64,000 nt of DNA, from assembly GCF_900111885.1 (NCBI RefSeq), contig NZ_FOKG01000011.1, positions 125,650 to 189,649 on the forward strand, written 5' to 3'. The stretch is from Amycolatopsis marina. GTDB taxonomy: Bacteria > Actinomycetota > Actinomycetes > Mycobacteriales > Pseudonocardiaceae. This document shows positions 1 through 10,690 of the stretch, piece by piece. Position 1 is the first letter of the stretch; each line of letters starts with the position of its first letter. The translations under genes and the position numbers were made by a program. The notes under the pieces are model-generated. The model saw only the letters and a program-made list of their open reading frames with translations. It was not told the origin of the DNA and made no database searches.

Positions 1-54
1 CCTGACCTCATTGAGCTGTTCTCGTCGTCGGCTAGCGTAAGAAAGGGCAGCCCA

Positions 55-1212
55 ATGACCGACATTTCCGCCATCGAATCCCTGAAATTCCAGGCAGATC
101 CCCTAGCCGACGCCGTGATCGCCGATTTGGTGGCCAGCGGGCGCATCGAAGCCGTGAACGAGGTGCTCGCCCACTTCCGCGCCAACGACCAGCCCATCCC
201 CGAGGAACTGCCGGATTCGGTTCGGGCCTACCTGATCGCGACCGACAATCCGCCGGAGTGGGCCGATCTGGACCGTGTGGCACGAACATACGAGTTCTTC
301 GTCGACGACGGTGTGCACGTCGCATCCATACTGTCGTTCGCCGCCATGGTGAACTGCTACGCCCAACCACGTCCGTCCCGAGTGCTGACCCTGACGCACA
401 AACTGAACCAGCCCCACCGGCGGCTGTCGGAGACCGCCCAGTTCGTGGTGAACATGATGGCCCCTGACCCCTTCGGCGCCACCGGAACCTTTGTCCCCAC
501 GCTCCAGAAGACCCGGTTGATTCATGCGGCCGTACGTCACTTCATTACCCGCTCCGGCAACTGGGACATGGCGGCCGACGGCGTTCCCGTGTGCCAGCAG
601 GACATGCTCGGCGCACTGCTCATCTTCTCGGTACAGGTCATCGACGGCATGCGCCGCATGGGCATTTCGGTGACGGAGCAGGAGGCCGCGGACTACTACT
701 ACGTCTGGCGGGTGAGCGGAGCCATGCTCGGTATCCCCGCCGAGGCGATGCCAGAGACCTTGACCGAGGCCCGAGAACTCAACGTGTCACTTGTCGAGGC
801 GGCGTACGGCCCCTCCGCAGAAGGGGTGGCACTTACCCGCGGCCTCCTGGACCTCTACGAGAACCTGGTTCCCGGCAAGGCATTCGACGGTGTCGTGTCA
901 GCCATGGTCCGCCAGGTGATCGACCCCCGGGTCGCCGACTGGATGGAGGTGCCCCGCTCGCGCGGCTGGGAACGCATGGTGAGCTCCGGAACCCGGCTGG
1001 TGCGCGTACTGGAGCGGTCCGAGGATCGCAATCCGATAGCACGGACCATCCTGGACAGGGCGGGCAGCCTGCTGCTTGGTGGCAGCGTCTGCACCCTCTG
1101 CGATGGACAGTCCACCACTTTGGACATACCGGAGGACCTGAGGGAGAGGTGGACGACCGCCGGGGCCTGTCCGGCGGCCCGGACCACGAGCACGCCCAGT
1201 CGCCCGGTGTGA
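55..1212 (+). CDS. MpaB/DUF2236 (latex-clearing-like) oxygenase-domain protein
   Basis: A 385-aa protein of the ER-bound oxygenase MpaB / rubber oxygenase (DUF2236) family, whose studied members are b-type haem proteins such as Lcp. Visible family traits are a mostly alpha-helical body, the HAAVRHF segment (His about residue 162), and the following CQQDMLGALLIFSV and YYYVWRVSGAMLGIP helices where haem-ligand and active-site residues lie in Lcp. No signal peptide is evident, so it is probably cytoplasmic and a general MpaB-type oxygenase rather than a secreted rubber oxygenase. The ATG start follows a GAAAGGG purine run about 8 bases upstream. The stop overlaps the GTG start of the next gene, suggesting coupled translation. 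The substrate is unknown. Confidence 0.8.
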   Translation: MTDISAIESLKFQADPLADAVIADLVASGRIEAVNEVLAHFRANDQPIPEELPDSVRAYLIATDNPPEWADLDRVARTYEFFVDDGVHVASILSFAAMVNCYAQPRPSRVLTLTHKLNQPHRRLSETAQFVVNMMAPDPFGATGTFVPTLQKTRLIHAAVRHFITRSGNWDMAADGVPVCQQDMLGALLIFSVQVIDGMRRMGISVTEQEAADYYYVWRVSGAMLGIPAEAMPETLTEARELNVSLVEAAYGPSAEGVALTRGLLDLYENLVPGKAFDGVVSAMVRQVIDPRVADWMEVPRSRGWERMVSSGTRLVRVLERSEDRNPIARTILDRAGSLLLGGSVCTLCDGQSTTLDIPEDLRERWTTAGACPAARTTSTPSRPV

Positions 1213-1901
1213 GGCCGGACAATCCCCGGTCCCTCCGTGACGGGACCGAGAAGCAACCAGGGGACCTGCGGCGTAGTCCGGCAGGGCTCCGTGGCGCACG
1301 CAAGGTCCTCGTTTCGGCTGTCCTGCTGGGCACCGTTCTGGTGGTCCTCCTGACCGCGGCAACACCGGCGGCGGCCACCTCCTCGTTGTTGCCGCCGATT
1401 CCCATCGTGTGCAAGCTGCTGCAGCTGCCCCCACTGCTCAAGCCATGCCCGAAGAAGACACCTCCGTCCACTCCCCCACCGCCAACGCCTCCCGCGCCGA
1501 CACCGTCAACACCTCCACCGAGTGTCCCGGTCACCCCGGAACCACCCACGCCGACAATCCCGGTCCTTCCGACGTCCCATGCACCGCCGGGAGGGCCTTC
1601 GTCCCCGAAGGCGACCCCGGAAACGGCGCCCACGTCACCACGGCCTTCGGTGTCACCGCCTCCGTCACCGCAGCCCGCGGCGCGGACTCGTCCAGTGGGG
1701 TCCCAACCACCAGGTGAGTCCGGAAAGTCAACGGTCGAAGCCTCCACCGGGACGGGGCTGAGCCGGCGGGCAGCCACCGCCCAACCAGACATGGACAACC
1801 AGGCCGGTGTCGAGAAGCAACGCCGTTGGGCACTCACGACACTGATCATGATTCTCGGCGCGGGTCTGGTGACAGCTGCGGCGAAAAGGCGGTCCCGTTA
1901 G
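1209..1901 (+). CDS. Proline-rich exported protein with C-terminal membrane anchor
   Basis: A 230-aa protein starting at a GTG that overlaps the upstream stop (GTGA). After a basic N-terminus there is a signal-like hydrophobic stretch (about residues 32-55) ending in an Ala-rich segment, then a short Cys-containing part. A long Pro/Thr/Ser-rich low-complexity domain (about 75-180) follows. The C-terminus has one hydrophobic helix and a basic KRRSR tail. This resembles a cell-wall-spanning, tail-anchored protein; the C-terminus looks like a sorting signal but I see no LPxTG motif. No Shine-Dalgarno is obvious, which fits coupling to the oxygenase gene. No enzymatic function can be assigned. 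Longer reading in the same frame further upstream is antisense-like shadow within the oxygenase gene. Confidence 0.6.
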   Translation: MRPDNPRSLRDGTEKQPGDLRRSPAGLRGARKVLVSAVLLGTVLVVLLTAATPAAATSSLLPPIPIVCKLLQLPPLLKPCPKKTPPSTPPPPTPPAPTPSTPPPSVPVTPEPPTPTIPVLPTSHAPPGGPSSPKATPETAPTSPRPSVSPPPSPQPAARTRPVGSQPPGESGKSTVEASTGTGLSRRAATAQPDMDNQAGVEKQRRWALTTLIMILGAGLVTAAAKRRSR

Positions 1902-1979
1902 TCAACAACTCCTTGAGCCGAAACGGATCGCACAGTCAGATACCCGACCCAGCGAGTCAGTGTCCGGATAGGAATCTGC

Positions 1980-2750
1980 ATGAACGTCTATGTGACAGGT
2001 GCCCTTTGGGTGCTTGGTGTCGCGGCCGCCGCAGCGGCGGTGACCTTTTTGGTGCATCGCTTCACCCGGAACAGCAGGAACGCCGATGAGGCGGTCACTG
2101 GGGTGTTCACCATCGTGGCAGGCCTGCAGGCCGTGCTCCTCGCGTTCGTGCTGATCTCCCTGTTCGACGCGGTGAGCTCGGTCAGAGATGGCTCGCACAC
2201 CGAGGCGAACGGACTGACCGCGGTGTACTGGGCGAGCGACTCGTTGCCCGCGCCCGCACGGGAGCAGCTTCAGGATCTGTCCAGGTCCTACGTTCACACG
2301 GTCGTCGAGCAGGAATGGCCGAGTATGCGGGAAGGTGAAGCGGTGGGCGGGCCCGGCTGGGACCTGCTCGAGCGGATGCGGAGCACCATCGATGGTGCTG
2401 CGACCCGAACCGACTGGCAACAGGACCGGAAGGCCGAGGCGGCCGGTCAGTTGTGGGGTGTGTACGAGGCCCGTCAGGCGCGGCTGACCGCGGCGGGCAA
2501 CGCAGGCATCAGTACGGTGGTCTGGCTCGCACTGGTCGTCGGCAGCATCCTGTCCGTTGCGTTGCCCTACCTCTTTGACGTGCCGAAGCTCCTCACCCAC
2601 GCGCTGATTGTCGGCACCCTCGCCGGGACGATCGCGCTACTGATGTTCGCGATCTACCAGCTGCAGAACCCGTTCAGCGGAGGTGCTCAGGTCGCGCCGG
2701 ATGCCTTCAGCTCAGCCGTCGATCGGATGGTCGTGCGCACCGGAACCTAG
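1980..2750 (+). CDS. DUF4239 (bestrophin-like) membrane protein
   Basis: A 256-aa membrane protein with hydrophobic segments near residues 5-22, 38-60, 178-200 and 205-228, and a central soluble region of about 115 residues. The pattern DEAVTGVFTIVAGLQAVLLAFVL followed by an acidic helical domain and a second transmembrane pair is typical of DUF4239, sometimes called bestrophin-like. Function is unknown for the family; ion-channel activity is only suggested by the name. Start ATG has an AGGA about 6 bases upstream. Its stop codon overlaps that of the convergent gene in a shared CTAG, so the two genes have no terminator space between them. Confidence 0.72.
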   Translation: MNVYVTGALWVLGVAAAAAAVTFLVHRFTRNSRNADEAVTGVFTIVAGLQAVLLAFVLISLFDAVSSVRDGSHTEANGLTAVYWASDSLPAPAREQLQDLSRSYVHTVVEQEWPSMREGEAVGGPGWDLLERMRSTIDGAATRTDWQQDRKAEAAGQLWGVYEARQARLTAAGNAGISTVVWLALVVGSILSVALPYLFDVPKLLTHALIVGTLAGTIALLMFAIYQLQNPFSGGAQVAPDAFSSAVDRMVVRTGT

Positions 2751-4447
2751 GACGGCCCGCCCGGCAGGAGTTTCCCGGCCAGTTTCCGGTAGGAGCCATG
2801 CTCGCGCGGGTAGTCGTCGATGCCCTCGCGGAAGCAGTGCACGATGGCGTTCGCCGGTCCGGTGAGTCCGTCGCCGCGGTTCATGCTCTGGCTCTCCGCG
2901 CGGTACGTCTCACCCGGCAGTTCGCGGCCCGCGGGCATCCGGATACCGAACTGTTCACGCGTTCGGTCCTCGACCGCGCGAGTGAGGTCCTCGCCGAGGT
3001 CCAGTGCGTCGAGCAGACGCCGTTGGACGTAGTCGGTCAGAAACGCACGGCGGTCGTCGTTGCCCAGCGATCGGCGTTCGACCCTGCGCTGCTCGCGGAG
3101 CAGCACCCGCTCGAACTCCTCGATCCGCGCGGTGACCGGCTTGAGGAACACGTCAGGGTGCTCGCAGGTGTGGTACATGAGCCGCTTGAACTCCCGGGTC
3201 GCGTATCGGGTCGCCTCCAGCGGGGCGTAGTCGGCGGCGACGTGCTCCGAGGCGGCGCCGCTGGTGAGGTAGCGATGCTGTTTGTACTCCGGCGGCACGT
3301 CCTCCGCCCCGACGTACACCGGCACGAACGGCGTCGTGACCGCGCCGGTCACGGCCGTCCACAACACGTTCAGGTCCGGATGTTCGACATCGTGCAGTTG
3401 CGCGACATGACCGTAGCCGGAGCGGTCGTGCGACCACCGGGGATCCCGGACGTAGGCCAGCATGTCCTGCAGGGAAACCGGGCCGAGTTCGTCTCGTAGT
3501 TCTCGTTCCAGCTCCGCCTGGACGTTGTTTCCCCATGGATGTGTCGGAGTCACCTGTCGTTCGTCGGGCTGCCAGCCCGCATAGATCTCCTGAGGATCGA
3601 AGACCTCGCTGGACCGGGGATCGAACCATCCCCGGTCCACCGCGACGTCGATGAAGTTGTCCGAGGCGAGGAACTCCCCGGGGTGGTCCTGGTAGTCGAG
3701 CGGCAACGGGTTGAGGTATCCGGGAAACGACACGCGCGCCTCGTCCGGGCCCAGCCGCTCGGCGGCCCACAGCCCCTGGCTGCCGCCGTAGTTCACGAGG
3801 ATCCAGCCCTCGTTCTTGTCCGCGAACAGATGGGAGTTGCCGCCGTAGGTCGAGAAGCCGTACTCGTCGATCAGCCCGCCGACGATTTCCACCGCTTCCC
3901 GCGCGGAGGTGGCACGCTCCATCGCGATCCGGGACAGGTCGCTGTAGTTGGGCCCGGTCTGCGGGTTCGCGGTGAGCCCGAGCAGCCGCTCGCTGGAGGG
4001 GGACCAGATGTCGCGGGCTGCCACACCGTGCTCGTTCAGCCCTCCGTTGGTCAACGGTGCGGGAAAACCGGCGAACTCCGAGTAGTTCGAGGTGATGTAC
4101 CTGCTGGTCGCCCGCGCCTGTGGAATTTCGGAGAGGACACCGGGGTATCCCGCCTTGCCGGTCACTCCCACTGTTGTCGTGGCGCCCTCCGGGAACTGCC
4201 TTCCCGGTACGACCTCCAGCCAGTGACTGGACGGCTCGTGCCCGAATCCACCGAGCAGAACGCTGCCGTCGTCGGTGAGGTTCTTGCCGACGTAGAAACC
4301 GATGCTCTTCGTCGGAGCGTCCTGATCGGCACCGTTCACCTGCGTTGCCGCCTGTCGCGCCAGTGCTGGTGCGGCTTCCGGTGCCGACGTCGCGCCCGCC
4401 GGAATGACCAGCGCGGCCACCGCGAGCACCGCCACCAGCCGGAACAT
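2747..4447 (-). CDS. Secreted C69-family (PepD-type) peptidase homologue
   Basis: A 566-aa exported protein. ATG at 4447 is chosen because GGAG lies 6 bases upstream and it begins a compact signal peptide (MFRLVAVLAVAALV, then Ala-rich cleavage region); a GTG at 4471 is possible. The body matches the Ntn-hydrolase C69 dipeptidase family: FYVGKNLTDDGSVLLGG, the NGGLNEHGVAARD segment, and the GGNSHLFADKNEGWILV and LASDNFIDVA motifs. In classical PepD the autoprocessed N-terminal nucleophile is a Cys just before this first strand; here the equivalent position reads K-S-I-G-F, so Ser replaces Cys or the nucleophile lies elsewhere. The C-terminal 150 residues are helical and charged. Likely extracellular peptide or amide hydrolase. 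Confidence 0.75.
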   Translation of the reverse strand: MFRLVAVLAVAALVIPAGATSAPEAAPALARQAATQVNGADQDAPTKSIGFYVGKNLTDDGSVLLGGFGHEPSSHWLEVVPGRQFPEGATTTVGVTGKAGYPGVLSEIPQARATSRYITSNYSEFAGFPAPLTNGGLNEHGVAARDIWSPSSERLLGLTANPQTGPNYSDLSRIAMERATSAREAVEIVGGLIDEYGFSTYGGNSHLFADKNEGWILVNYGGSQGLWAAERLGPDEARVSFPGYLNPLPLDYQDHPGEFLASDNFIDVAVDRGWFDPRSSEVFDPQEIYAGWQPDERQVTPTHPWGNNVQAELERELRDELGPVSLQDMLAYVRDPRWSHDRSGYGHVAQLHDVEHPDLNVLWTAVTGAVTTPFVPVYVGAEDVPPEYKQHRYLTSGAASEHVAADYAPLEATRYATREFKRLMYHTCEHPDVFLKPVTARIEEFERVLLREQRRVERRSLGNDDRRAFLTDYVQRRLLDALDLGEDLTRAVEDRTREQFGIRMPAGRELPGETYRAESQSMNRGDGLTGPANAIVHCFREGIDDYPREHGSYRKLAGKLLPGGPS

Positions 4448-4591
4448 GGACATCTCCGGAGACCGCAGCACGAAACCACCCCAAGACAGCCGAAACGAAC
4501 GGACCGGAACCTACTCGCGTGGTGCTGGACGGTCAAACGGTCACGATGCTCGTTCAGTCAAGTGTGGACCGATGCGGGCGGGCATTCGTGG

Positions 4592-4975
4592 TCAGGACCG
4601 GGACTCGGCGTTCTTCTCCTTGACGCGCGCCGCTTCCTTCCGGACTTCGGCCTGAGTTTCCCGCTCCCGCCGCAGCCAGTCGGGGTTGTCCGCCTTCAGC
4701 GCATCGATCTGCTCGGTGGTGAGGGCCTCGGTGATCCCACCACGGGCGAGGCCGCCAATGGAGATCCCCAGCTTCGCCGCGGCGACCTGCCGGGGATGCG
4801 GTCCCTCTCGGCGCAACTCCCTCAGCCACTCCGGCGGATCGGCCTGCAGGGCGTTCAACTCATCGCGCGAGACGACACCCTCTTGGAACTCCGCCGGGGT
4901 GGCTTCCAGGTACACACCCAGCTTCTTCGCCGCGGTCGCTGGCTTCATCGTCTGAGGGGTCTTGTGCGACGTCAT
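4592..4975 (-). CDS. DUF5997 family protein
   Basis: A 127-aa soluble, charged protein that I match to DUF5997, a small actinobacterial family of unknown function. It contains two similar helical units, each with an EFQ/TEQ...L.AD.P.WLR pattern (about residues 25-55 and 85-105), suggesting an internal duplication, and ends in a Lys/Glu-rich tail. It is divergent from the LysR-type substrate-domain gene with only 53 bases between start codons. A TACCCT hexamer sits exactly 6 bases before the ATG, so the transcript is probably leaderless. Association with the neighbour suggests a shared role that the sequence does not reveal. Confidence 0.75.
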   Translation of the reverse strand: MTSHKTPQTMKPATAAKKLGVYLEATPAEFQEGVVSRDELNALQADPPEWLRELRREGPHPRQVAAAKLGISIGGLARGGITEALTTEQIDALKADNPDWLRRERETQAEVRKEAARVKEKNAESRS

Positions 4976-5028
4976 CGCTCAAGGGTATCGGGCACGTGCT
5001 CGCTGATCACGCCCGGTAACCTGGCCTC
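4976..5028. promoter_or_regulatory. Divergent leaderless promoters for DUF5997 and LysR-domain genes
   Basis: The 53-base gap holds a -10-like TACCCT on the minus strand (plus positions 4982-4987) ending 6 bases before the DUF5997 ATG, and TAACCT on the plus strand (5017-5022) ending 6 bases before the GTG at 5029. The TANNNT plus 6 or 7 bases rule is the actinobacterial leaderless-mRNA signature, and neither gene has a Shine-Dalgarno. Positions are seen; promoter function is inferred. Confidence 0.55.
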
Positions 5029-5781
5029 GTGACAGGTCCGGGAGCAGCTCCGTCGTTCAGGCTCGCGTATGTCCCCGGAGTGACGCCCGGGAAGTGGGTG
5101 CGAACCTGGAACGAGCGGTTGCCCAAGGTCCCGCTGGTGCTCAGCATGGTGACCGCTGCCGAGGCTGCCGACCTGGTGCTCGACGACGGTGCCGACGCGG
5201 CCCTCCTGCGGTTGCCGACCGGCCGCGCGGGCCTGCACGCGATTCCGCTGTACACCGAGACCACAGTGGTCATCGTTCCGAAGGACCATCTCGTGACCGC
5301 AGCGGACGACGTCTCGGCCGCGGACCTTGCCGACGAAGTCGTGCTCCATCCCCTTGACGACACCCTTGACTGGGAACGGCTGCCCGGGCGGCCCGCCGTC
5401 GAACGCCCCGCAACGACGGCGGACGCGGTCGAACTGGTGGCGGCCGGGGTCGGACTGCTCGTCGTCCCGCAGTCACTGGCCCGCCTGCACCACCGCAGGG
5501 ACCTCACCTACCGGCCGGTCCTGGATGCTCCGGAGTCACGCGTCGCACTGTCGTGGCCGGAGGACGAAACCACTGATCTGATGGAGCAGTTCATCGGCAT
5601 CGTCCGAGGGCGCACCGTCAACAGCACGCGCGGACGTCCACCGGCAGCCGCACCGGAGAAGCCCAAACGCCCGGCCGCCGAAGGACGCGGGTCCGCGGCA
5701 GGCACTGCGGCGGACCGGAACGGTCGGCGAGGCTCCCGCGCCCCGCAACGGGGCAAACGCGGAAAACCACGTCGCCGCTAG
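5029..5781 (+). CDS. LysR-type substrate-binding-domain protein without HTH
   Basis: A 250-aa protein with the periplasmic-binding-like effector domain of LysR regulators (about residues 8-190: FRLAYVPGVTPGKWVRTWNER, then YTETTVVIVPKDHLV and GVGLLVVPQSLARL), but the N-terminal winged helix-turn-helix is absent. The C-terminal 55 residues are basic and disordered (PEKPKRPAAEGRG...KRGKPRRR), which could contact nucleic acid or a partner. It therefore cannot act as a conventional LysR activator. It starts with GTG and appears leaderless. Divergent to DUF5997, with which it may form a functional pair. Confidence 0.75.
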   Translation: MTGPGAAPSFRLAYVPGVTPGKWVRTWNERLPKVPLVLSMVTAAEAADLVLDDGADAALLRLPTGRAGLHAIPLYTETTVVIVPKDHLVTAADDVSAADLADEVVLHPLDDTLDWERLPGRPAVERPATTADAVELVAAGVGLLVVPQSLARLHHRRDLTYRPVLDAPESRVALSWPEDETTDLMEQFIGIVRGRTVNSTRGRPPAAAPEKPKRPAAEGRGSAAGTAADRNGRRGSRAPQRGKRGKPRRR

Positions 5782-5828
5782 CGTCGTTTCTCCTGCCCCC
5801 GCCATCCGCATATGGCACGATCGTCCGG

Positions 5829-6272
<444 letters not shown>

Positions 6273-6282
6273 TGTTGCCGCC

Positions 6283-6693
6283 ATGGACATCACCATTCAC
6301 CAGACGTACCTGCCGCAGAACGACCCCGATGCCGCACTGGCCTTCTACCGCGACACCCTCGGCTTCGAGGTCCGCAACGACGTCGGATACGACGGGATGC
6401 GCTGGATCACTGTCGGTCCGGCCGGCCAACCCGGCACGTCCATCGTCCTGCACCCGCCCGCCGCGGATCCCGGCACCACCGACGACGAGCGCCGGGTCAT
6501 CACCGAGATGATGGCCAAGGGCACCTACGCCGCCATCAACCTGGCGACCAGGGACCTCGACGGCACCTTCGAGAAGCTGCAGGCCGGCGACGCCGAGGTC
6601 GTCCAAGAGCCGACCGAGCAGCCGTACGGCATTCGCGACTGTGCCTTCCGCGACCCCGCAGGCAACATGATCCGTATTCAGGAACTGCGCTGA
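6283..6693 (+). CDS. VOC (glyoxalase/bleomycin-resistance) family protein
   Basis: A 136-aa two-repeat VOC-fold protein: MDITIHQTYLPQNDPDAALAFYRDTLGFEVRNDV opens the first beta-alpha-beta-beta-beta unit, and NLATRDLDGTFEKLQAGDAEVVQEP with FRDPAGNMIRIQEL closes the second. The terminal Glu of IRIQE and the early His are candidate metal ligands. Members include glyoxalases, dioxygenases and drug-binding resistance proteins; the substrate cannot be read. TAGTGT lies 7 bases before the ATG and overlaps the AraC gene stop, so a leaderless transcript is possible. It precedes the UvrA-like gene by 25 bases, suggesting an operon. Confidence 0.85.
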   Translation: MDITIHQTYLPQNDPDAALAFYRDTLGFEVRNDVGYDGMRWITVGPAGQPGTSIVLHPPAADPGTTDDERRVITEMMAKGTYAAINLATRDLDGTFEKLQAGDAEVVQEPTEQPYGIRDCAFRDPAGNMIRIQELR

Positions 6694-6718
6694 ACCGCAG
6701 GCAACAGATGGAGACACG

Positions 6719-9096
<2,378 letters not shown>

Positions 9097-9112
<16 letters not shown>

Positions 9113-9729
9113 TCGAGGCCCGCCTCCCGTCCAACGCCGAGGTCTGAGGGGGAGGCGGGCGTCGTGACGGGTAGCGCTGCGACATAGGTCGCGATCGCGT
9201 GTCCCGCGGCCAGCAGCGGCTCGGTGGAGCGCTGGCCGCGGGCCAGAATGAACGCACCCTCGAGGGCTCCGAGCAGTGCGTACACGGCTGCCCTCGCATC
9301 GGACGGGGACAGTCCACGATGGACCAGGTACTGGCTGCCCTCGTCGATCCACGACGCGATCACCTCGTCGGCGACCGCACGGAGCTCAGGTTCGGCATCG
9401 GCGATCTCACCGGTGACGGTGCCGACCGGACACATATTGGCCCAGCCCGTGTTCTCCAGGTCCTCGGCCGCCTGAGCGAACGCCGCTTCGACGCCCGTGG
9501 CCAGATCCTCATGCGGGTCGAGCAGCAGCGGGAGCAACTGGATGTAGGCCGCGCCGGTGTGCCGCAGGGCGGCCGCGGCCACCGCCCGCTTGCCGCCCTT
9601 GAAGTGGTGGTAGATCGACCCGGTGGGCGCCCCGGCGGCCTCGGCAAGCTGCTGGATGCCCGTCGCGGCATATCCCTGCGAGCGCAGCAACTCGGCCATG
9701 GCTATCACGATTCGCTTGTCGGTTCTCAC
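9097..9729 (-). CDS. TetR-family repressor
   Basis: A 210-aa TetR/AcrR-type regulator. The N-terminal HTH is [25 protein letters not shown] (about residues 23-48), followed by a helical ligand domain like that of the YxaF/LmrA C-terminal group ([20 protein letters not shown]...[19 protein letters not shown]). GTG start with a TATCAT hexamer 6 bases upstream suggests a leaderless transcript, and that hexamer lies partly inside a 32-bp dyad, so autorepression is likely. It is divergent from the alpha/beta hydrolase gene, the probable target. Its 3' end overlaps that of the UvrA-like gene by 16 bases. Confidence 0.88.
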
Positions 9730-9738
9730 CGGATGATG

Positions 9739-9770
9739 ATAGAACAGATACTCTAGAGCGATTGTTCTAT
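9739..9770. promoter_or_regulatory. 32-bp dyad operator between tetR and hydrolase genes
   Basis: Perfect 8-bp arms ATAGAACA and TGTTCTAT flank a central palindrome CTCTAGAG, with 4 bases on each side, so the whole element is symmetric. It overlaps the proposed tetR -10 and ends 10 bases before the hydrolase ATG. Size and placement fit a TetR dimer-pair operator controlling both genes. Confidence 0.7.
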
Positions 9771-9780
9771 TGGAGGACGC

Positions 9781-10650
9781 ATGCAGACCGTGGAAACACC
9801 TTCCGGCGTCATCGAGTACGACGAGACCGGGTCAGGCCCACCGGTCGTCCTGCTGCACGGCCTGTTGATGAACCACACGCAGTGGGATCGGGCCCTGCCG
9901 CTCCTACCCGAAGGCTTCCGATACGTGCGCCCGGTACTGCCGCTGGGCGCACACCGCAGGCCGATGAACGCGAGTGCGGATCTCACCCTGCGCGGGCAGG
10001 TCAGGCTGGTCGCCGACGTTCTCGACGCACTCGACCTCGAGGACGTCACCCTGGTGCACACCGACTGGGGTGGCGCACTGTTTCTGACTGCCCATGGCCT
10101 CGATCACCGCGTGGCACGTCAGGTGATCCTGCCGTGCGAGGCGTTCGACAACTTTCCGCCCGGCCTGCCGGGGAAAATGGTGGGCATCGCGACCCGGCTG
10201 CCCGGCGGAATCCAGCTCGCCTGCAGGCAACTGCGAATCAGCTGGTTACGGCGTAGCCCACTGCTGTTCGGACAGATGGCACGACGTCCACTTTCCGACG
10301 ACCTGGTCCACGGCTGGACCGAATCCGCCCTGCACGATGCCGATATCCGCCGGGATCTGATCGCCTACTGCCGGAGTACGTTCGACAAGTCGGAACTCAT
10401 CCGTGACACCGAGGCGCTGAGCCGCTTCGAGGGTGACGCTCTGGTCCTCTGGTCCCCGGACAATCGGATGATGCCACCGGCACACGGCCCCAGATTGGCC
10501 GAGTTGTTCCCAAAGGGGCGCTACGGCGAGGTGGCAGGAGCCTACGTGCTTTCGATGCTCGACAAACCAGAGAGCGTGGCCGGCGAGATAGGCCGCTTCC
10601 TCGCCGACACGGCACCGCGGCCAAACACACAGCAACCCGAACGGTCGTGA
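9781..10650 (+). CDS. Alpha/beta hydrolase
   Basis: A 289-aa alpha/beta-hydrolase fold protein. VVLLHGLLMNHTQWDRALPLL is the oxyanion-hole strand, and VTLVHTDWGGALFLTAHG is the nucleophile elbow with Asp rather than Ser, as in haloalkane dehalogenase/epoxide hydrolase relatives. The C-terminal catalytic His is not in its usual AGHF-type motif: the region reads VAGAYVLSMLDKPESV, so activity may be altered. GGAGG lies 6 bases before the ATG. Expression is probably controlled by the divergent TetR protein through the dyad just upstream. The substrate is unknown. Confidence 0.78.
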   Translation: MQTVETPSGVIEYDETGSGPPVVLLHGLLMNHTQWDRALPLLPEGFRYVRPVLPLGAHRRPMNASADLTLRGQVRLVADVLDALDLEDVTLVHTDWGGALFLTAHGLDHRVARQVILPCEAFDNFPPGLPGKMVGIATRLPGGIQLACRQLRISWLRRSPLLFGQMARRPLSDDLVHGWTESALHDADIRRDLIAYCRSTFDKSELIRDTEALSRFEGDALVLWSPDNRMMPPAHGPRLAELFPKGRYGEVAGAYVLSMLDKPESVAGEIGRFLADTAPRPNTQQPERS

Positions 10651-10666
10651 CGTTCGCTGAACGAGC

Positions 10667-10683
10667 GCGGCCACCTCGGCCGC
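10667..10683. terminator. Short GC hairpin between convergent genes
   Basis: GCGGCC and GGCCGC form a 6-bp stem with a 5-base loop in the 40-base space between the hydrolase and the DsbA-like gene. It is a weak candidate terminator with no U-run, as is common in high-GC actinomycetes. Confidence 0.3.
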
Positions 10684-10690
10684 ACGCGTA

